From Planctomycetota bacterium (lineage in GTDB: Bacteria > Planctomycetota > UBA1135 > JACQFD01), in the NCBI GenBank assembly GCA_016792805.1, contig JAEUHX010000070.1, positions 1 to 64,000 on the forward strand: DNA of 64,000 bases, in the 5' to 3' direction. The notes beneath the pieces were generated by a model. The model made no database searches. It was not told the DNA's origin and worked only from the letters and a program-made list of their open reading frames with translations. Shown piece by piece: positions 27,218-36,682 of the stretch; position 1 is the stretch's first letter, and every line of letters begins with the position of its first letter. Made by a program: the position numbers and the translations under genes.

Positions 27218-28822
27218 CTAGCTCGCCGGACGCGAGTAGCTGCGGACGAGCTCCTCGGCGATCTTCGAGACCGTGTCGCGAAGGGCCGTGTCGGCGGTCA
27301 GCAAACTGTCAATCTTCTCGACGGCATAGAGCACGGTCGTGTGATCGCGTCCGCCGAAGTAGCCCCCGATCTCCTCGAGCGAGTGCTTCGTGTGGCGGCG
27401 AGCCAGAAACATGGCGAGCTGCCGAGGCAGCGCCACCGATTGGTGGCGGCGGCGGCTCTGAAGATCCTGGAGCCGAACGTGATAAATGCGCGCCACGATC
27501 GACGAGATGTCTTCCATGCGGACGATCGTCGTCTTGTCGGCCTCGAGCTCGGGCATCACGCGCTTCACGAGCTCCGGTGTAATCTTCTCGTTTTGTAAGG
27601 ACGAGTAGCCGACGATCCGGTTGATCGCCCCTTCGAGCTCACGAATATTGTTGGTGATGCGCTCGGCGAGGACCATGGCCACCTCATCGGCGAGAGTGAC
27701 ATTCATGGTGCGCGCCTTGCGGCGCAGGATCGCGAGACGCGTCTCGAAGCACGGCTTCTCAATCTCCGCTTCGAGGCCCCACTTGAAGCGCGACACGAGG
27801 CGCTCCTGAAGTGTGGGGATCTCCTTGGCCGGGCTGTCGCTCGAGAGAACGATCTGGCGGCTCGCTTGGAAAAGCGCGTTGAATGTGTGGAAGAACTCTT
27901 CCTGGGTGCGCTCTTTATTGGCCAGAAAATGAATGTCGTCGACGACGAGCACGTCAACGTTCCGGTATCGCCGACGAAAGTTCTCGAGCGCACCTTTCTC
28001 GAGCGCGGCGATGAAGTGGTTCGTGAACGTCTCGCAGGAAAGATACAGAATCCGCGTCGAGGGCTTGCGGCGAAGCAGGTCGTGGCAGATGGCCTGCAAC
28101 AAATGCGTCTTGCCGAGGCCGACGGAACCGTGGAGGAAAAGTGGGTTGTACGCGCGGGCAGGATTCTCGGCGACGCCCATGGCGCCGGCGTAGGCGAAGC
28201 GATTGCACGGCCCCACCACAAAGTTACTAAAAGTATATGCCGGGTTGAGCGTCAGCGGGTCGAGCGCGTCGTCGTTCCCGAGCGTCGCCGCGCCGCCCTC
28301 GGAGAATCCATGGGCGCCGATGCCGGAGCCGGCCATCCCCGAGGACTGACCTCCATGATTGGGAGAGCGCGGCCAGGCGGGAGCGCGGCGGGGGCTTTCC
28401 GCGCCGTCGGAACGATCGGGCTCGGCGGAAGGGCTCGGAGCCGCGGCGCTCGAAGCGCCCAGAGTGTTTGCTGGCGCGGCGCCGGCATTCGACGACGGCG
28501 AGTTCGGCGAAAACGCGGCGGGCGGCAACGTCGTGGCGGCCTTCTCCGGATCGACGACGAGCTCGAGCTGAAGCGTGATTCCCACGGCTCGCTCGGCGGC
28601 CTCGCGGAGCGCATCGCCGTAGTTCTCGAGGATCCAGCTCCGGTGGAAGTTGGACGGGACAGCGAGCTTCAGCGTCTGACCGTCGAAAGCGAGTGCCGCG
28701 ACGCGCAGGAACCACGTCTGGAGCTGCTCACGACGGATCTGGAGCGCCAGCTCCTGCAGAATCGAGGACCACATCTCGGTGGCCGCCAGGGGGTCGGCCC
28801 GATCCGGTCTCGCGTGCTTCAA
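27218..28822 (-). CDS. dnaA: Chromosomal replication initiator DnaA
   Basis: 534 aa. Domain I (WSSILQELALQIRREQLQTWF) binds helicase and regulators. A long Ser/Ala/Pro-rich domain II follows. The domain III AAA+ core has LNPAYTFSNFVVGPCNRFA, Walker A GSVGLGKTHLL near residue 232, and Walker B VLVVDDIHFL. The domain IV signature is QSVALPRQLAMFLARRH with GGRDHTTVLYAVEKI. The start is TTG at 28822, supported by AGGA seven bases upstream; an ATG 16 codons in is the alternative. It is 18 kb away from dnaN, unlike the usual dnaA-dnaN pair. Confidence 0.97.
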   Translation of the reverse strand: MKHARPDRADPLAATEMWSSILQELALQIRREQLQTWFLRVAALAFDGQTLKLAVPSNFHRSWILENYGDALREAAERAVGITLQLELVVDPEKAATTLPPAAFSPNSPSSNAGAAPANTLGASSAAAPSPSAEPDRSDGAESPRRAPAWPRSPNHGGQSSGMAGSGIGAHGFSEGGAATLGNDDALDPLTLNPAYTFSNFVVGPCNRFAYAGAMGVAENPARAYNPLFLHGSVGLGKTHLLQAICHDLLRRKPSTRILYLSCETFTNHFIAALEKGALENFRRRYRNVDVLVVDDIHFLANKERTQEEFFHTFNALFQASRQIVLSSDSPAKEIPTLQERLVSRFKWGLEAEIEKPCFETRLAILRRKARTMNVTLADEVAMVLAERITNNIRELEGAINRIVGYSSLQNEKITPELVKRVMPELEADKTTIVRMEDISSIVARIYHVRLQDLQSRRRHQSVALPRQLAMFLARRHTKHSLEEIGGYFGGRDHTTVLYAVEKIDSLLTADTALRDTVSKIAEELVRSYSRPAS

Positions 28823-28869
28823 GGTCGTTTCCTGCGTTCGCCGAAGGTTAATTCTAAGTCTTTATCTAT

Positions 28870-28891
28870 CAATAGCTTACGGCGGCTATTG
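28870..28891. promoter_or_regulatory. 7-bp dyad upstream of dnaA
   Basis: CAATAGC and GCTATTG are perfect inverted arms with an 8-base spacer, in the AT-rich 149-bp gap between the cysteine desulfurase end and the dnaA start. It overlaps the likely dnaA promoter region and could be an operator. No perfect DnaA box is visible in this gap. Confidence 0.4.
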
Positions 28892-28971
28892 GGTCGTGAT
28901 TTAACACCCACGAAGGCCATTTGGTCAAGGCCCCAATTTGGCCCGGACCGAACGCCGCTGCAGCCACAGGC

Positions 28972-30150
28972 TTACGTCCGTCGCGGTTCGGAATCGGTCG
29001 ATCGACGGAGCCGCGCAAGGACCTGCCGAAGACGGTCGAGGAGCTCTTTCAAATCCGCTTCGGTGGTCGCATCGCCCCAGGAAAGGCGCAGTACCCCCTT
29101 CGCGATCTCGTCGCCGTATCCCATGGCCTTCGCGATGCGCGACGGAAGCGTCGCACCCGACGAGCAGGCGCTCCCGACGGAGCATGCGACCTCGGCCAGG
29201 TCGAGAGCAACGACGAGGCTGCGCCCGTCGACTCCGGGGATCGAGAGCGCCAGCGTGTTGGGCAGCGCTCCGAACTCCGGCGTGAGAAAGCACACATCCT
29301 GCGCGAGGCGCCGAAGCCCTTCACGCAGCGCCGCTCCGATTTGTTGCAAACGCGGAACGGCCTCGCCCATTCCTGCATGGGCGGCTTCGAGCGCCGCGAT
29401 GAGCCCGGCGATGCCGACCACGTTCTCTGTACCGGCGCGATAACCCTGCTCCTGGCCCCCGCCGAATTGGAGCGGCTGGAGTCGGAGCCCCTTCCGGAGC
29501 AACAGCGCGCCGACTCCCCGCGGCCCGCCGAATTTGTGTGCACTGATCGACATCATGTCGACCCCGAGCGCGCGAAACGAAACGGGGATCTTGCCGACGG
29601 CCTGGGTCGCGTCGGTGTGAAAGAGCGGGCGCGGACGGAGGGCCGCGATTCGCCGCGCTAGCTCTGCCACGGGATGCATATTTCCCGCCTCGTTCTGTGC
29701 AAGCATACAAGAAATCACGAGCGGCTCCCGGGCGAGCGCCGTGTCGAGCGCATCGCTCCGAATGCTACCGTCGCGTTCCACGGGGAGCAGCTGCTGCTCG
29801 CCTCCTTCCCGTTCGATTTGTGAGAGCGTGTTCAGCACGGCCTCGTGCTCCGTCACCGGTGCCGCGAAGAGCGGTCGAGGGTGGCTGCCCTTCGCCTGAC
29901 GCGCCGCGCCGAGGAGCGCGAGATTATTGGCCTCCGTGGCCCCGGAGGTCCAAACGACAATCGCCCCGGGCGCATCGAGTTCGGAAAGCAACCGCGTCCG
30001 CGCGCCGTCGAGGATCGCGGCCAGCGCCCTCCCCTCGGCGTGTCCGCTCGAAGGATTGCCGGGGAGGAGCTCCGCGGCTCTCATCGCGTCTCGCGCTTGC
30101 GCCCGCAGCGGAGCCGAAGCGTTCCAATCGAAATAGAGACGCTTGCTCAT
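28972..30150 (-). CDS. Cysteine desulfurase (NifS/IscS family)
   Basis: 392 aa PLP enzyme that removes sulfur from cysteine for Fe-S clusters or thio-modification. Seen: YFDWNASAPLR at the N-terminus, SGATEANN, the pyridoxal Lys in SISAHKFGGPRG near residue 204, GGGQEQGYRAGTENV, and the mobile-loop Cys in CSVGSACSSGA near 327. The short loop with CSSG fits group I (NifS/IscS). Its start overlaps the bshA stop by 4 bases, so it is co-expressed with the bacillithiol genes. No iscU, sufU or mnmA is adjacent, so its acceptor is unknown. Confidence 0.93.
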   Translation of the reverse strand: MSKRLYFDWNASAPLRAQARDAMRAAELLPGNPSSGHAEGRALAAILDGARTRLLSELDAPGAIVVWTSGATEANNLALLGAARQAKGSHPRPLFAAPVTEHEAVLNTLSQIEREGGEQQLLPVERDGSIRSDALDTALAREPLVISCMLAQNEAGNMHPVAELARRIAALRPRPLFHTDATQAVGKIPVSFRALGVDMMSISAHKFGGPRGVGALLLRKGLRLQPLQFGGGQEQGYRAGTENVVGIAGLIAALEAAHAGMGEAVPRLQQIGAALREGLRRLAQDVCFLTPEFGALPNTLALSIPGVDGRSLVVALDLAEVACSVGSACSSGATLPSRIAKAMGYGDEIAKGVLRLSWGDATTEADLKELLDRLRQVLARLRRSTDSEPRRT

Positions 30151-31274
30151 GGCTGCACTGCCGCATCCTGCCGAGCGATGACCTTTCGATAATAATCCAC
30201 ATATCGCTCGACGACGCGCTCCTTCGAGAACTCACTTTCAGCGCGCGCTCTGCCGGCCGCGCCCATGGCGCGTCGGCGCACTGGATCCTGGAGCAGGTCG
30301 ATGGCCGCCATCGCGAACGCGTTCACATCGCCGACTTCGAAGAGCCGGCCGCAGACTCCATCGGCGATGACCTCGGGGAGGCCGCCGACGCGCGAGGCGA
30401 GCACCGGCACTCCGCAGGCCATCGCTTCGAGTGCGACGAGGCCGAAGGACTCCGTCTCACTCGGGAGAAGCAATAAATCGGCTTGCGCGAGGACATTCGA
30501 CGGGATCTGTACGGCTCCTCGGTCTTCGACCGATTGGTGAACTCCCAACTCTCGAGCAAGCGCCATCGCGGGATCCTTCTCCGGTCCTTCCCCGAGCAGC
30601 ACGAGGCGCGCATCGGGTATGGCCCGGTGGACTTGGGCGAAAATCTTGACGACGTCGATGGCGCGCTTCACGGGGCGGAAGTTCGACGCGTGGACCAGCG
30701 TTGGCCGCGGATCCGCGCGGTCGGCCACCGGCTGGAAGACCTTCAAATCCACAAAATTCGGGAGTGTCACGATCTCCCGGCGCACGCCGAAGAGCCGCTG
30801 CGTCTGGGCTCGAAGGCTGTCGGAGACAGCCGTCACGCCATCACTCTGATCGATTCCGAATCGCGTCACCGTGGCGTAGGCCGGGTCGCTCCCCACGATC
30901 GAGATATCGGTGCCGTGGAGCGTTGTCACGGTTCGGAAGGCCTTGGGGCCAAGCATCTGCTTCGCTAAGAATGCACTAATGGCGTGCGGCACCGCATAAT
31001 GAACATGCAGAATATCGAGGCCCCCGATCCTCTGGACCGTATCCACAATCTTCGAGGCGAGGGCGAGATCGTAGGGAGGAAACTGCAGGAGCGGATAGGC
31101 GAAGACGTTCACGAGGTGGATCGAGACGCCGGCGGCTTCGCGGTGAGGCGTCGAGAACGTGAATAAGTGAACTGCGTGTCCGCGCTCCGCGAGCCCGGCC
31201 GCGAGCTCGGTGGCCACGACGCCCGAGCCGCCGAGCGACGGATAACAGGCAATCCCGATGCGTAAGGAATCCAA
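30147..31274 (-). CDS. bshA: N-acetyl-alpha-D-glucosaminyl L-malate synthase BshA
   Basis: 375 aa GT4 glycosyltransferase for the first step of bacillithiol synthesis: UDP-GlcNAc plus L-malate gives GlcNAc-malate. Seen: the BshA hallmark IACYPSLGGSGVVATELA at the N-terminus, HVHYAVPHAISA, VTTLHGTDISIVG, TAVSDSLRAQT, and the C-terminal GT4 motif SETESFGLVALEAMACGVP that binds the UDP-sugar. bshB1 and bshC lie upstream in the same run, which confirms the assignment over other GT4 enzymes. It starts 9 bases after parA ends and overlaps the desulfurase gene. Confidence 0.95.
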   Translation of the reverse strand: MDSLRIGIACYPSLGGSGVVATELAAGLAERGHAVHLFTFSTPHREAAGVSIHLVNVFAYPLLQFPPYDLALASKIVDTVQRIGGLDILHVHYAVPHAISAFLAKQMLGPKAFRTVTTLHGTDISIVGSDPAYATVTRFGIDQSDGVTAVSDSLRAQTQRLFGVRREIVTLPNFVDLKVFQPVADRADPRPTLVHASNFRPVKRAIDVVKIFAQVHRAIPDARLVLLGEGPEKDPAMALARELGVHQSVEDRGAVQIPSNVLAQADLLLLPSETESFGLVALEAMACGVPVLASRVGGLPEVIADGVCGRLFEVGDVNAFAMAAIDLLQDPVRRRAMGAAGRARAESEFSKERVVERYVDYYRKVIARQDAAVQP

Positions 31275-31283
31275 GGCTCGCTC

Positions 31284-32123
31284 TCAGGCGCCCTGCGCCG
31301 CTTCCACGGACGGGGGCGCATCTTCCGCTTCCGCGCGCGCCACAACTTCCTTGGCGAGGGACGCGTAGTCGGCGGCGCCATTGGATTCGGGCGCATAGTC
31401 GAAAATGGACTTCCCGTGGCTGGGCGCCTCGGCCAATCTTACATTTTCCCGGATCACCGTCTTGAAGACGCGCGGACCAAAATAGGTGCGCAGCTCTTCG
31501 AGCACCTCGCGCGAAAGGTTGCGCCGAGAGTCGAAAAGCCCGGCCACGATGCCGGAAACCTCAAGGCTCGGGTTGAGACGGCGCTTCACGAGAGAGACAA
31601 GATCCAATAATTTGGAGAGTCCGCGCAGCGCAAAGAACTCCGTCTGCACGGCGATGAATACTTCGTGCACGGCAACGAGCCCGTTGACGGAGAGCATTCC
31701 GAGGGAGGGCGGACAATCAATAATCAGCCAATCGAAGGGATGCTCTCCGTGCTGCTCCTGGTGCCTTCGAATCCACGCGTCGATCGCATCGCGCAGGCGT
31801 GTTTCGCGGCCAATGGCGGAGACGAGCTCCACTTCGGCGCCGGCGAGGTCGAGGTTCGAAGGCGCGAGCGACAGGTTCGGCGTCTCGGTGGTTCGAAGCG
31901 CCTGCTCCATCGTGAGCTCATCGAGCAGGACTTGGTAGATCGAGGGCGAGCCCTCCGCGGCATCGACGCCGAGGTGGAGCGATAAGTTCGCTTGCGGGTC
32001 GAGATCGATCACGACCACTCGCTTCCCCATGCGCGCCAACGCGGCGCCAAGGTTGGCCGTGGTCGTCGTCTTGCCGACCCCGCCTTTTTGATTGATAACT
32101 GCAACTCTGCGGTCTTTCGCCAT
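31284..32123 (-). CDS. parA: Chromosome-partitioning ATPase ParA (Soj family)
   Basis: 279 aa. Deviant Walker A KGGVGKTTTTANLG at the N-terminus, switch I VVVIDLDPQANLS, and Walker B DWLIIDCPPSLG; the C-terminus ends in an acidic/Ala tail. Small size without an N-terminal helix-turn-helix indicates the chromosomal Soj type, which binds DNA non-specifically as an ATP dimer and moves ParB-parS complexes. It sits between bshB1 (20 bases upstream) and bshA (9 bases downstream), separated from parB by about 8 kb, an unusual arrangement. Confidence 0.94.
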   Translation of the reverse strand: MAKDRRVAVINQKGGVGKTTTTANLGAALARMGKRVVVIDLDPQANLSLHLGVDAAEGSPSIYQVLLDELTMEQALRTTETPNLSLAPSNLDLAGAEVELVSAIGRETRLRDAIDAWIRRHQEQHGEHPFDWLIIDCPPSLGMLSVNGLVAVHEVFIAVQTEFFALRGLSKLLDLVSLVKRRLNPSLEVSGIVAGLFDSRRNLSREVLEELRTYFGPRVFKTVIRENVRLAEAPSHGKSIFDYAPESNGAADYASLAKEVVARAEAEDAPPSVEAAQGA

Positions 32124-32142
32124 GACAAGCCTCAGATCGTGA

Positions 32143-32907
32143 TTATGAACGCTCCGCCGACCGGACGCGGTGGGCGCCGGTCAGGAGCATATGAATGGGG
32201 TTTTCTTCCGACAGGATCGCTTCCGAGCGGAAGCCTTCTCCGTAGGGGGCGCCGATGAGGATCCCGTCGTGCCGGGTTCTCGCGAGCACTCGCTCGAAGA
32301 AGCCTCGGCCGAAGACGAAGTGTTGCCCCTTGTCGCGACGGCTCGTGGAGCGCACCTGGGTCGCGTAGCACTCGAGCGCCCGAATCTTCGCGTTGAAATG
32401 CGCTTCTGTAAGAGCGCTCACAAAATGCGGCTCGAAGCGATCGTGGCTCGCGTAGTACAAAAGATGCTTCGGCCGGTGGGGCGCCGACTCCGGGTCGAGC
32501 TTTTGTAATCCGGAGAGGAAGAACGCCTGGCGCGTCATGAGCCCGACGGCGGCGTGATCGGGATGGAGATCGGAGACCCACCAGGGCCCGATCAGCAGCC
32601 AGGGCTTCGCGTTGCGGATGACGCGTGCCAACGCCTCTCGCGCCGGCGGAGACGCCACAATACGCGCGTCGGGAAGCTCAAGATTCGCGCGCCAGGCAAG
32701 CCGAAGGCTGCGTGCCGCTCTCGCTGCTTCCTTCTTGCGGTCGTCGACGGTGCCGCGCGTGCCCATCTCGCCACGGCTCGCATCGACGACGGCGACGGAG
32801 CAGCCGCTTTGAGTGAGCTTCGCGATCGTTCCGCCGATGGTCGCTTCGGCGTCGTCCGGATGGGTGGCGACGACGAGCACGTCAACGTGGGATTGTTGAG
32901 CTTTCAT
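32143..32907 (-). CDS. bshB1: Bacillithiol deacetylase BshB1
   Basis: 254 aa zinc-dependent LmbE/PIG-L deacetylase for step two: GlcNAc-malate to GlcN-malate. Seen: the first zinc motif VVATHPDDAEATIGGTIAKL at the N-terminus, ASRGEMGTRG, and WVSDLHPDHAAVG with the second zinc-binding His, followed by AFFLSGLQKL, a stretch shared by BshB1 proteins. The start at ATG 32907 is chosen because it overlaps the bshC stop as ATGA and begins just before the conserved domain; the upstream open frame is a shadow of bshC. Confidence 0.95.
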   Translation of the reverse strand: MKAQQSHVDVLVVATHPDDAEATIGGTIAKLTQSGCSVAVVDASRGEMGTRGTVDDRKKEAARAARSLRLAWRANLELPDARIVASPPAREALARVIRNAKPWLLIGPWWVSDLHPDHAAVGLMTRQAFFLSGLQKLDPESAPHRPKHLLYYASHDRFEPHFVSALTEAHFNAKIRALECYATQVRSTSRRDKGQHFVFGRGFFERVLARTRHDGILIGAPYGEGFRSEAILSEENPIHMLLTGAHRVRSAERS

Positions 32908-34505
32908 AGCGACGGAATCGGAATCAATCGGTGCCCGGTCGGAACGAGGTCGCAAGTCTCCATCAGGCGATTCACAAATGCCGTTCGTCCCGACGGTAAG
33001 AATTGGAGCGCGCCGATGCTGCGCTCCTGCGGGGCGCCGAATGGGCGAAGCACCGCGCGCGCGCGATTCCAACGGATGTAGGCGAGGTCGAGCTTCCGGT
33101 CGAGCGCTTCGGTAACTTTTCGGCTGAGTCTCTCCATGGAGCGCCCCGTGCTGGCAAGCGTCTTGTCGACGGACCGAGCGAGGGCGCCGTCGGCCGCGAT
33201 GAGTGGATCGCGCAGGGCAGCGAGCCGCGCTCGAAGGTCCGCCGAGATTTGTTGGATCTCGAGCTCCTCGCGCAGCTTCGCTCGCTCGCTCGCGGCGGGC
33301 GCAGCCGCCGCAGGGTCCACAAGCGACGCAGGCTCAAGCCCGATCGAAGTACAGAGGTCGGCGATCTCCTGCGGGACGAGCGTCGCCGTCCATCGTGGGA
33401 CCTCGATCGGCAGCGGCCTCGATCTCTGCCTCGGCATGAGAGGTTTACAAAACGGCGAATAGGCAAGCTCGCCGGGGCCGCGGATCGAAGCGGCGACGGG
33501 AAGGGCCAGAGCCTCGACGAGAACGCGGCTCGCAACGCCGGCGCTGAAGAGTTCTGGCTGCGTTCGAACTCTCGTCGCGAGTTCCTGATAAGTGATCCCT
33601 TCTCCGCTCGGCAGCAGTGCGCGGCTCAGCTCGATATGGACGCGCTCGCGGCCGCGCACCGTGCGCTGGAACACGATCGGCGGATCCTGGAGGTCGAATG
33701 GACCGCGCAATCCTTCCAAGCGTACGCTCGCCGCCATTTGTTGGAACTGCGGAAGTGTGCTCGGCAGCGCTTCGATGACGTCGGCGAGCTCGAGGGAAAG
33801 CACTGTGCGAAGATCCTGCGGCTCGAAGGGGACGAGCCCGTGCTCGCCGAACAACCCGTCGAGCAGCCGAATCGTGGCGTCTGCGAGCCGATCGCCCGGC
33901 TCGGGCTTCAGCCATTGAATGGCTTTCTCCCGATCGGGGCCGGCGGGGACATGGCCCTGGATTTGTAGCCATAGCTCGGCCGCCGACGCCGGCAGTCGCA
34001 CGTCGGAAAGGAACGGCCGTCCTCTTCCGAGATCGACGGAAACGTGCACGGGCGGCTTGCGACCGGCAAAGAGCCCAATGCCACGCACCTCGTCGATGTC
34101 GTGGTCATCTGTATGAAGCCAATAAAGCGGCACGACCGGCACGCCGAGAGTCTTCTCGAGCGCCTGCGCGAATCGGACGCAATGCACCGCCTTGAGAATG
34201 CAATAAAGCGGCCCACCAAGGAAGCCCGGCTGCTGCCCCGTGATGACGGCGACCGCCCTCGGATCGCGCAACCGCGCCGCGGAAAGCTGGGCTCCCGCGG
34301 ACAGCCCCCGCGCCTTCGCGGACACCTCGATGGCCTCCGCGGCTGCGCCTCCACGGGCCGGCCGGATCGCCGCGGAGCGCGCGAGCTCAGCGGCGCGCTC
34401 GAGCAGCGGCTTGCGCGCATGCTCCTCGAGGATCGATCGCTGCCTTGCGAGCGCGGCGGGGTCGGTCGCTGCGACGCTAAAAGGTAACAGTTGAGTGGAC
34501 AGCAC
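32904..34505 (-). CDS. bshC: Putative cysteine ligase BshC
   Basis: 533 aa, final enzyme of bacillithiol synthesis, adding Cys to GlcN-malate. Seen: the nucleotidyltransferase-like core AVITGQQPGFLGGPLY with CILKAVHC, then VPLYWLHTDDHDIDEV, which matches the BshC 'vPvFW...DHD..E' signature, and the C-terminal coiled-coil region (ARLAALRDPLI onward) typical of the family. GTG start at 34505 without a clear Shine-Dalgarno. It lies 24 bases after pyrF and overlaps bshB1, so pyrF, bshC, bshB1, parA, bshA and the desulfurase may share a transcript. Confidence 0.94.
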   Translation of the reverse strand: MLSTQLLPFSVAATDPAALARQRSILEEHARKPLLERAAELARSAAIRPARGGAAAEAIEVSAKARGLSAGAQLSAARLRDPRAVAVITGQQPGFLGGPLYCILKAVHCVRFAQALEKTLGVPVVPLYWLHTDDHDIDEVRGIGLFAGRKPPVHVSVDLGRGRPFLSDVRLPASAAELWLQIQGHVPAGPDREKAIQWLKPEPGDRLADATIRLLDGLFGEHGLVPFEPQDLRTVLSLELADVIEALPSTLPQFQQMAASVRLEGLRGPFDLQDPPIVFQRTVRGRERVHIELSRALLPSGEGITYQELATRVRTQPELFSAGVASRVLVEALALPVAASIRGPGELAYSPFCKPLMPRQRSRPLPIEVPRWTATLVPQEIADLCTSIGLEPASLVDPAAAAPAASERAKLREELEIQQISADLRARLAALRDPLIAADGALARSVDKTLASTGRSMERLSRKVTEALDRKLDLAYIRWNRARAVLRPFGAPQERSIGALQFLPSGRTAFVNRLMETCDLVPTGHRLIPIPSL

Positions 34506-34529
34506 GTCCGAATTCGCCCTGGGTCGGGT

Positions 34530-35465
34530 TCAGCTCGGCCGCGCCGCGAGCGCGCGGCGTACATCTGTAACCATTCGCGCCGTCGCTGCTTCGATCGCGC
34601 CTTCCCAATCGGCCGACTCCGAGCCGTCTGCGGCGCGGTATGCGAAGTTCACAGATCGAGCTGCGACGATCAGACCGCCGGCGCCTCGTTCATCGAAGGC
34701 GCCGACCACGTCCTCAGCCTTGCCCCCTTGCGCTCCATAGCCGGGGAGCAGAAATAGAGCGCGCGGCATGCGCTTTCGCAGATCGGCCAGGAGCTTGGGA
34801 TGCGTGGCGCCGACCACCGCGCCCACGGAAGAGTAACCTTCCTCTCCGATGTCTGCGGAACCCCACTCATGGACGCGGTCGGCGATGAGATCCGAGAGCG
34901 CAATCGAATGCGCAGGGTGGGCCTGGAACTCCGCCGAGGATGGATTGCTCGTTCTTACAAGTAGGAAGAGCCCGGCCCGCTGCGCTCGTGCGGCGTCGAG
35001 GAAGGGCCTCACGCCGTCGCTCCCGAAAAATGGGTTCACGGTGAGCGCGTCGGCCGCACAGATATCAATGCGCGTACGCTGAATTTCGAGCGGACCAAAG
35101 AATGCTCGCGCATAAGCCTCGGCGGTTGGCCCGATGTCGCCGCGCTTGGCATCGGCGATCACGAGCAGCCCGAGCGCCTGCGCGGCCCTCACCAAATGCT
35201 CATAGGCCTCAATTCCGGGGGCGCCGAGCTGCTCGAAGAAGGCCAACTGTGGCTTCACCGCCGGCACGAGCGGCGCGATCCGCTTCAAGATTCGCTCGTG
35301 GAACTCGACGAGCGCGCTGGCGGCACTTTGGGCAGTGGGGCGCAATCGCAGGCGGCTCTGAAGCGTGTTCGGCAGCCAGTCGAGCCGGGGATCGAGGCCG
35401 ACGCAGCAGGGCGATCCTTTCTTCGCAATCGCAGCGAGCAACCGGTCGGCAAAGTGGGCGGGCAC
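34530..35465 (-). CDS. pyrF: Orotidine 5'-phosphate decarboxylase (type 2)
   Basis: About 311 aa; converts OMP to UMP in pyrimidine synthesis. Seen: CCVGLDPRLDWLP, VKPQLAFFEQLG, and the catalytic DAKRGDIGPTAEAYA, where Lys-Arg-Gly-Asp is the proton-donor motif of the longer (type 2) subfamily. The C-terminal phosphate-binding segment includes LLPGYGAQGG. The start is unsure: GTG 35465 lies just before the conserved block (VPAHFADRLL) but lacks a clear Shine-Dalgarno, and the frame remains open into the end of hemW. Confidence 0.92.
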   Translation of the reverse strand: MPAHFADRLLAAIAKKGSPCCVGLDPRLDWLPNTLQSRLRLRPTAQSAASALVEFHERILKRIAPLVPAVKPQLAFFEQLGAPGIEAYEHLVRAAQALGLLVIADAKRGDIGPTAEAYARAFFGPLEIQRTRIDICAADALTVNPFFGSDGVRPFLDAARAQRAGLFLLVRTSNPSSAEFQAHPAHSIALSDLIADRVHEWGSADIGEEGYSSVGAVVGATHPKLLADLRKRMPRALFLLPGYGAQGGKAEDVVGAFDERGAGGLIVAARSVNFAYRAADGSESADWEGAIEAATARMVTDVRRALAARPS

Positions 35466-35533
35466 CTGCGCAGCATAGCTGCGGGCTCCCTTTCGGGGAG
35501 GGCGGGCGGCGCGTGAGCCCCGCCCTGTTGTGA

Positions 35534-36682
35534 TTAAAGGAGCTGGCCGAGCACGCTGTCGAGCACCTCGAAGCCCCGCGGCGTCGCGGCGAGCCAACCA
35601 TCGCGCAGCTCGAGGAGACCTTGATCGATCAGCGCCCAGAGCGGGCCGCTCGGTTGGCGCAGCGGATCTTCGCCTGAGCGCCGCACGATGAGCTCGGCTG
35701 GGATGCCGGTTCGAAGCCGAAGCCCCATCATGAGAACCTCAAAGAAACGGTCCTTGGGCGTGGAGCACTCGATGGTGCTCGGATCGAGGCTGCTTCCGGT
35801 CTCGCGGATGGCGCGCGCGTAGGTCTCCGGCAGCGCGAAATCGGTTGCGCGGCACGCGCCGAGGGCCGTGGTGGCGCCGGCGCCGACGCCGATCCAGCTT
35901 CCGCTGGTCCAGTAGACCAAATTGTGACGACACTCTCGCCCTGGCCTTGCGAACGCGGACACTTCGTATTGTTGAAAGCCGCTCGAGGCGAGGTACTCAA
36001 TGGTGAAATGAAACAGCTCGGATCGAAGAGACTCCTCCGCTTTCCGGGCGCGGCCGCGCTCGAGATCGCGCGCGAGTGCCGTGGCGGGCTCAAAAGTAAG
36101 CTCATAACAGGAGAGATGCTGCGGCTCGAGCGCTAGCGCCTCGTCAAGCTCGCGCCGCCAGGATTCCAGCGTCTCGCCTTCTTTCGCGAAGATGAGATCC
36201 AAATTGAAGTTCACGAATCCGGAGGCGCGCGCGGCTGCTACGGCGCGCCGGACGTCGGCCACGCTGTGGGCGCGATCGAAGCGCCGGAGCTGCGCCTCGT
36301 CGAATGATTGAACTCCGAGCGAAAGCCGATTGGCGCCCCCCGCGCGGAGAATCTGTAGTTTCTCCTCGGTGGCGCTCTCGGGGTTCGCCTCGACGGTGAA
36401 CTCGAGGTCGTGCCGCTCGAGTGCGCCCGCGCGAGCGAGCGCCGCGAGAATTGTGCGCAGCGACTCCGCGTCGAGATAGGTGGGAGTCCCCCCGCCAAGA
36501 AAGATCGTGCGCGCTGGCGCTGGCGCACGACGCTCGATCTCCCACGCCAGCGCGTTCACATATCCGGCCGTGTCGCGTCCGAAGCCCTCGTGAGAATTGA
36601 AGTCACAGTAACGGCACTTCGAGACACAAAACGGCACATGCACGTAGAGCGAAGGCTCGCTCCACGTTGAGATTCGACGAAC
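35534..36682 (-). CDS. hemW: HemW-like radical SAM protein (coproporphyrinogen oxidase family)
   Basis: About 380 aa. Radical SAM cluster motif CVSKCRYCDF (CxxxCxxC, HemW type) within LYVHVPFC, GGGTPTYL, a VEANPES block, RLSLGVQSFD, and the C-terminal HemN domain (FFEVLMMGLRLRTGI). HemW proteins bind heme and act as heme chaperones rather than true oxidases. The start is unresolved: from the sigma-gene stop to the motif this frame has no ATG or TTG, and its only GTG codons fall in YVHVPFC itself. It must start inside the sigma gene or at a rare codon. Confidence 0.9.
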   Translation of the reverse strand, partial: VRRISTWSEPSLYVHVPFCVSKCRYCDFNSHEGFGRDTAGYVNALAWEIERRAPAPARTIFLGGGTPTYLDAESLRTILAALARAGALERHDLEFTVEANPESATEEKLQILRAGGANRLSLGVQSFDEAQLRRFDRAHSVADVRRAVAAARASGFVNFNLDLIFAKEGETLESWRRELDEALALEPQHLSCYELTFEPATALARDLERGRARKAEESLRSELFHFTIEYLASSGFQQYEVSAFARPGRECRHNLVYWTSGSWIGVGAGATTALGACRATDFALPETYARAIRETGSSLDPSTIECSTPKDRFFEVLMMGLRLRTGIPAELIVRRSGEDPLRQPSGPLWALIDQGLLELRDGWLAATPRGFEVLDSVLGQLL

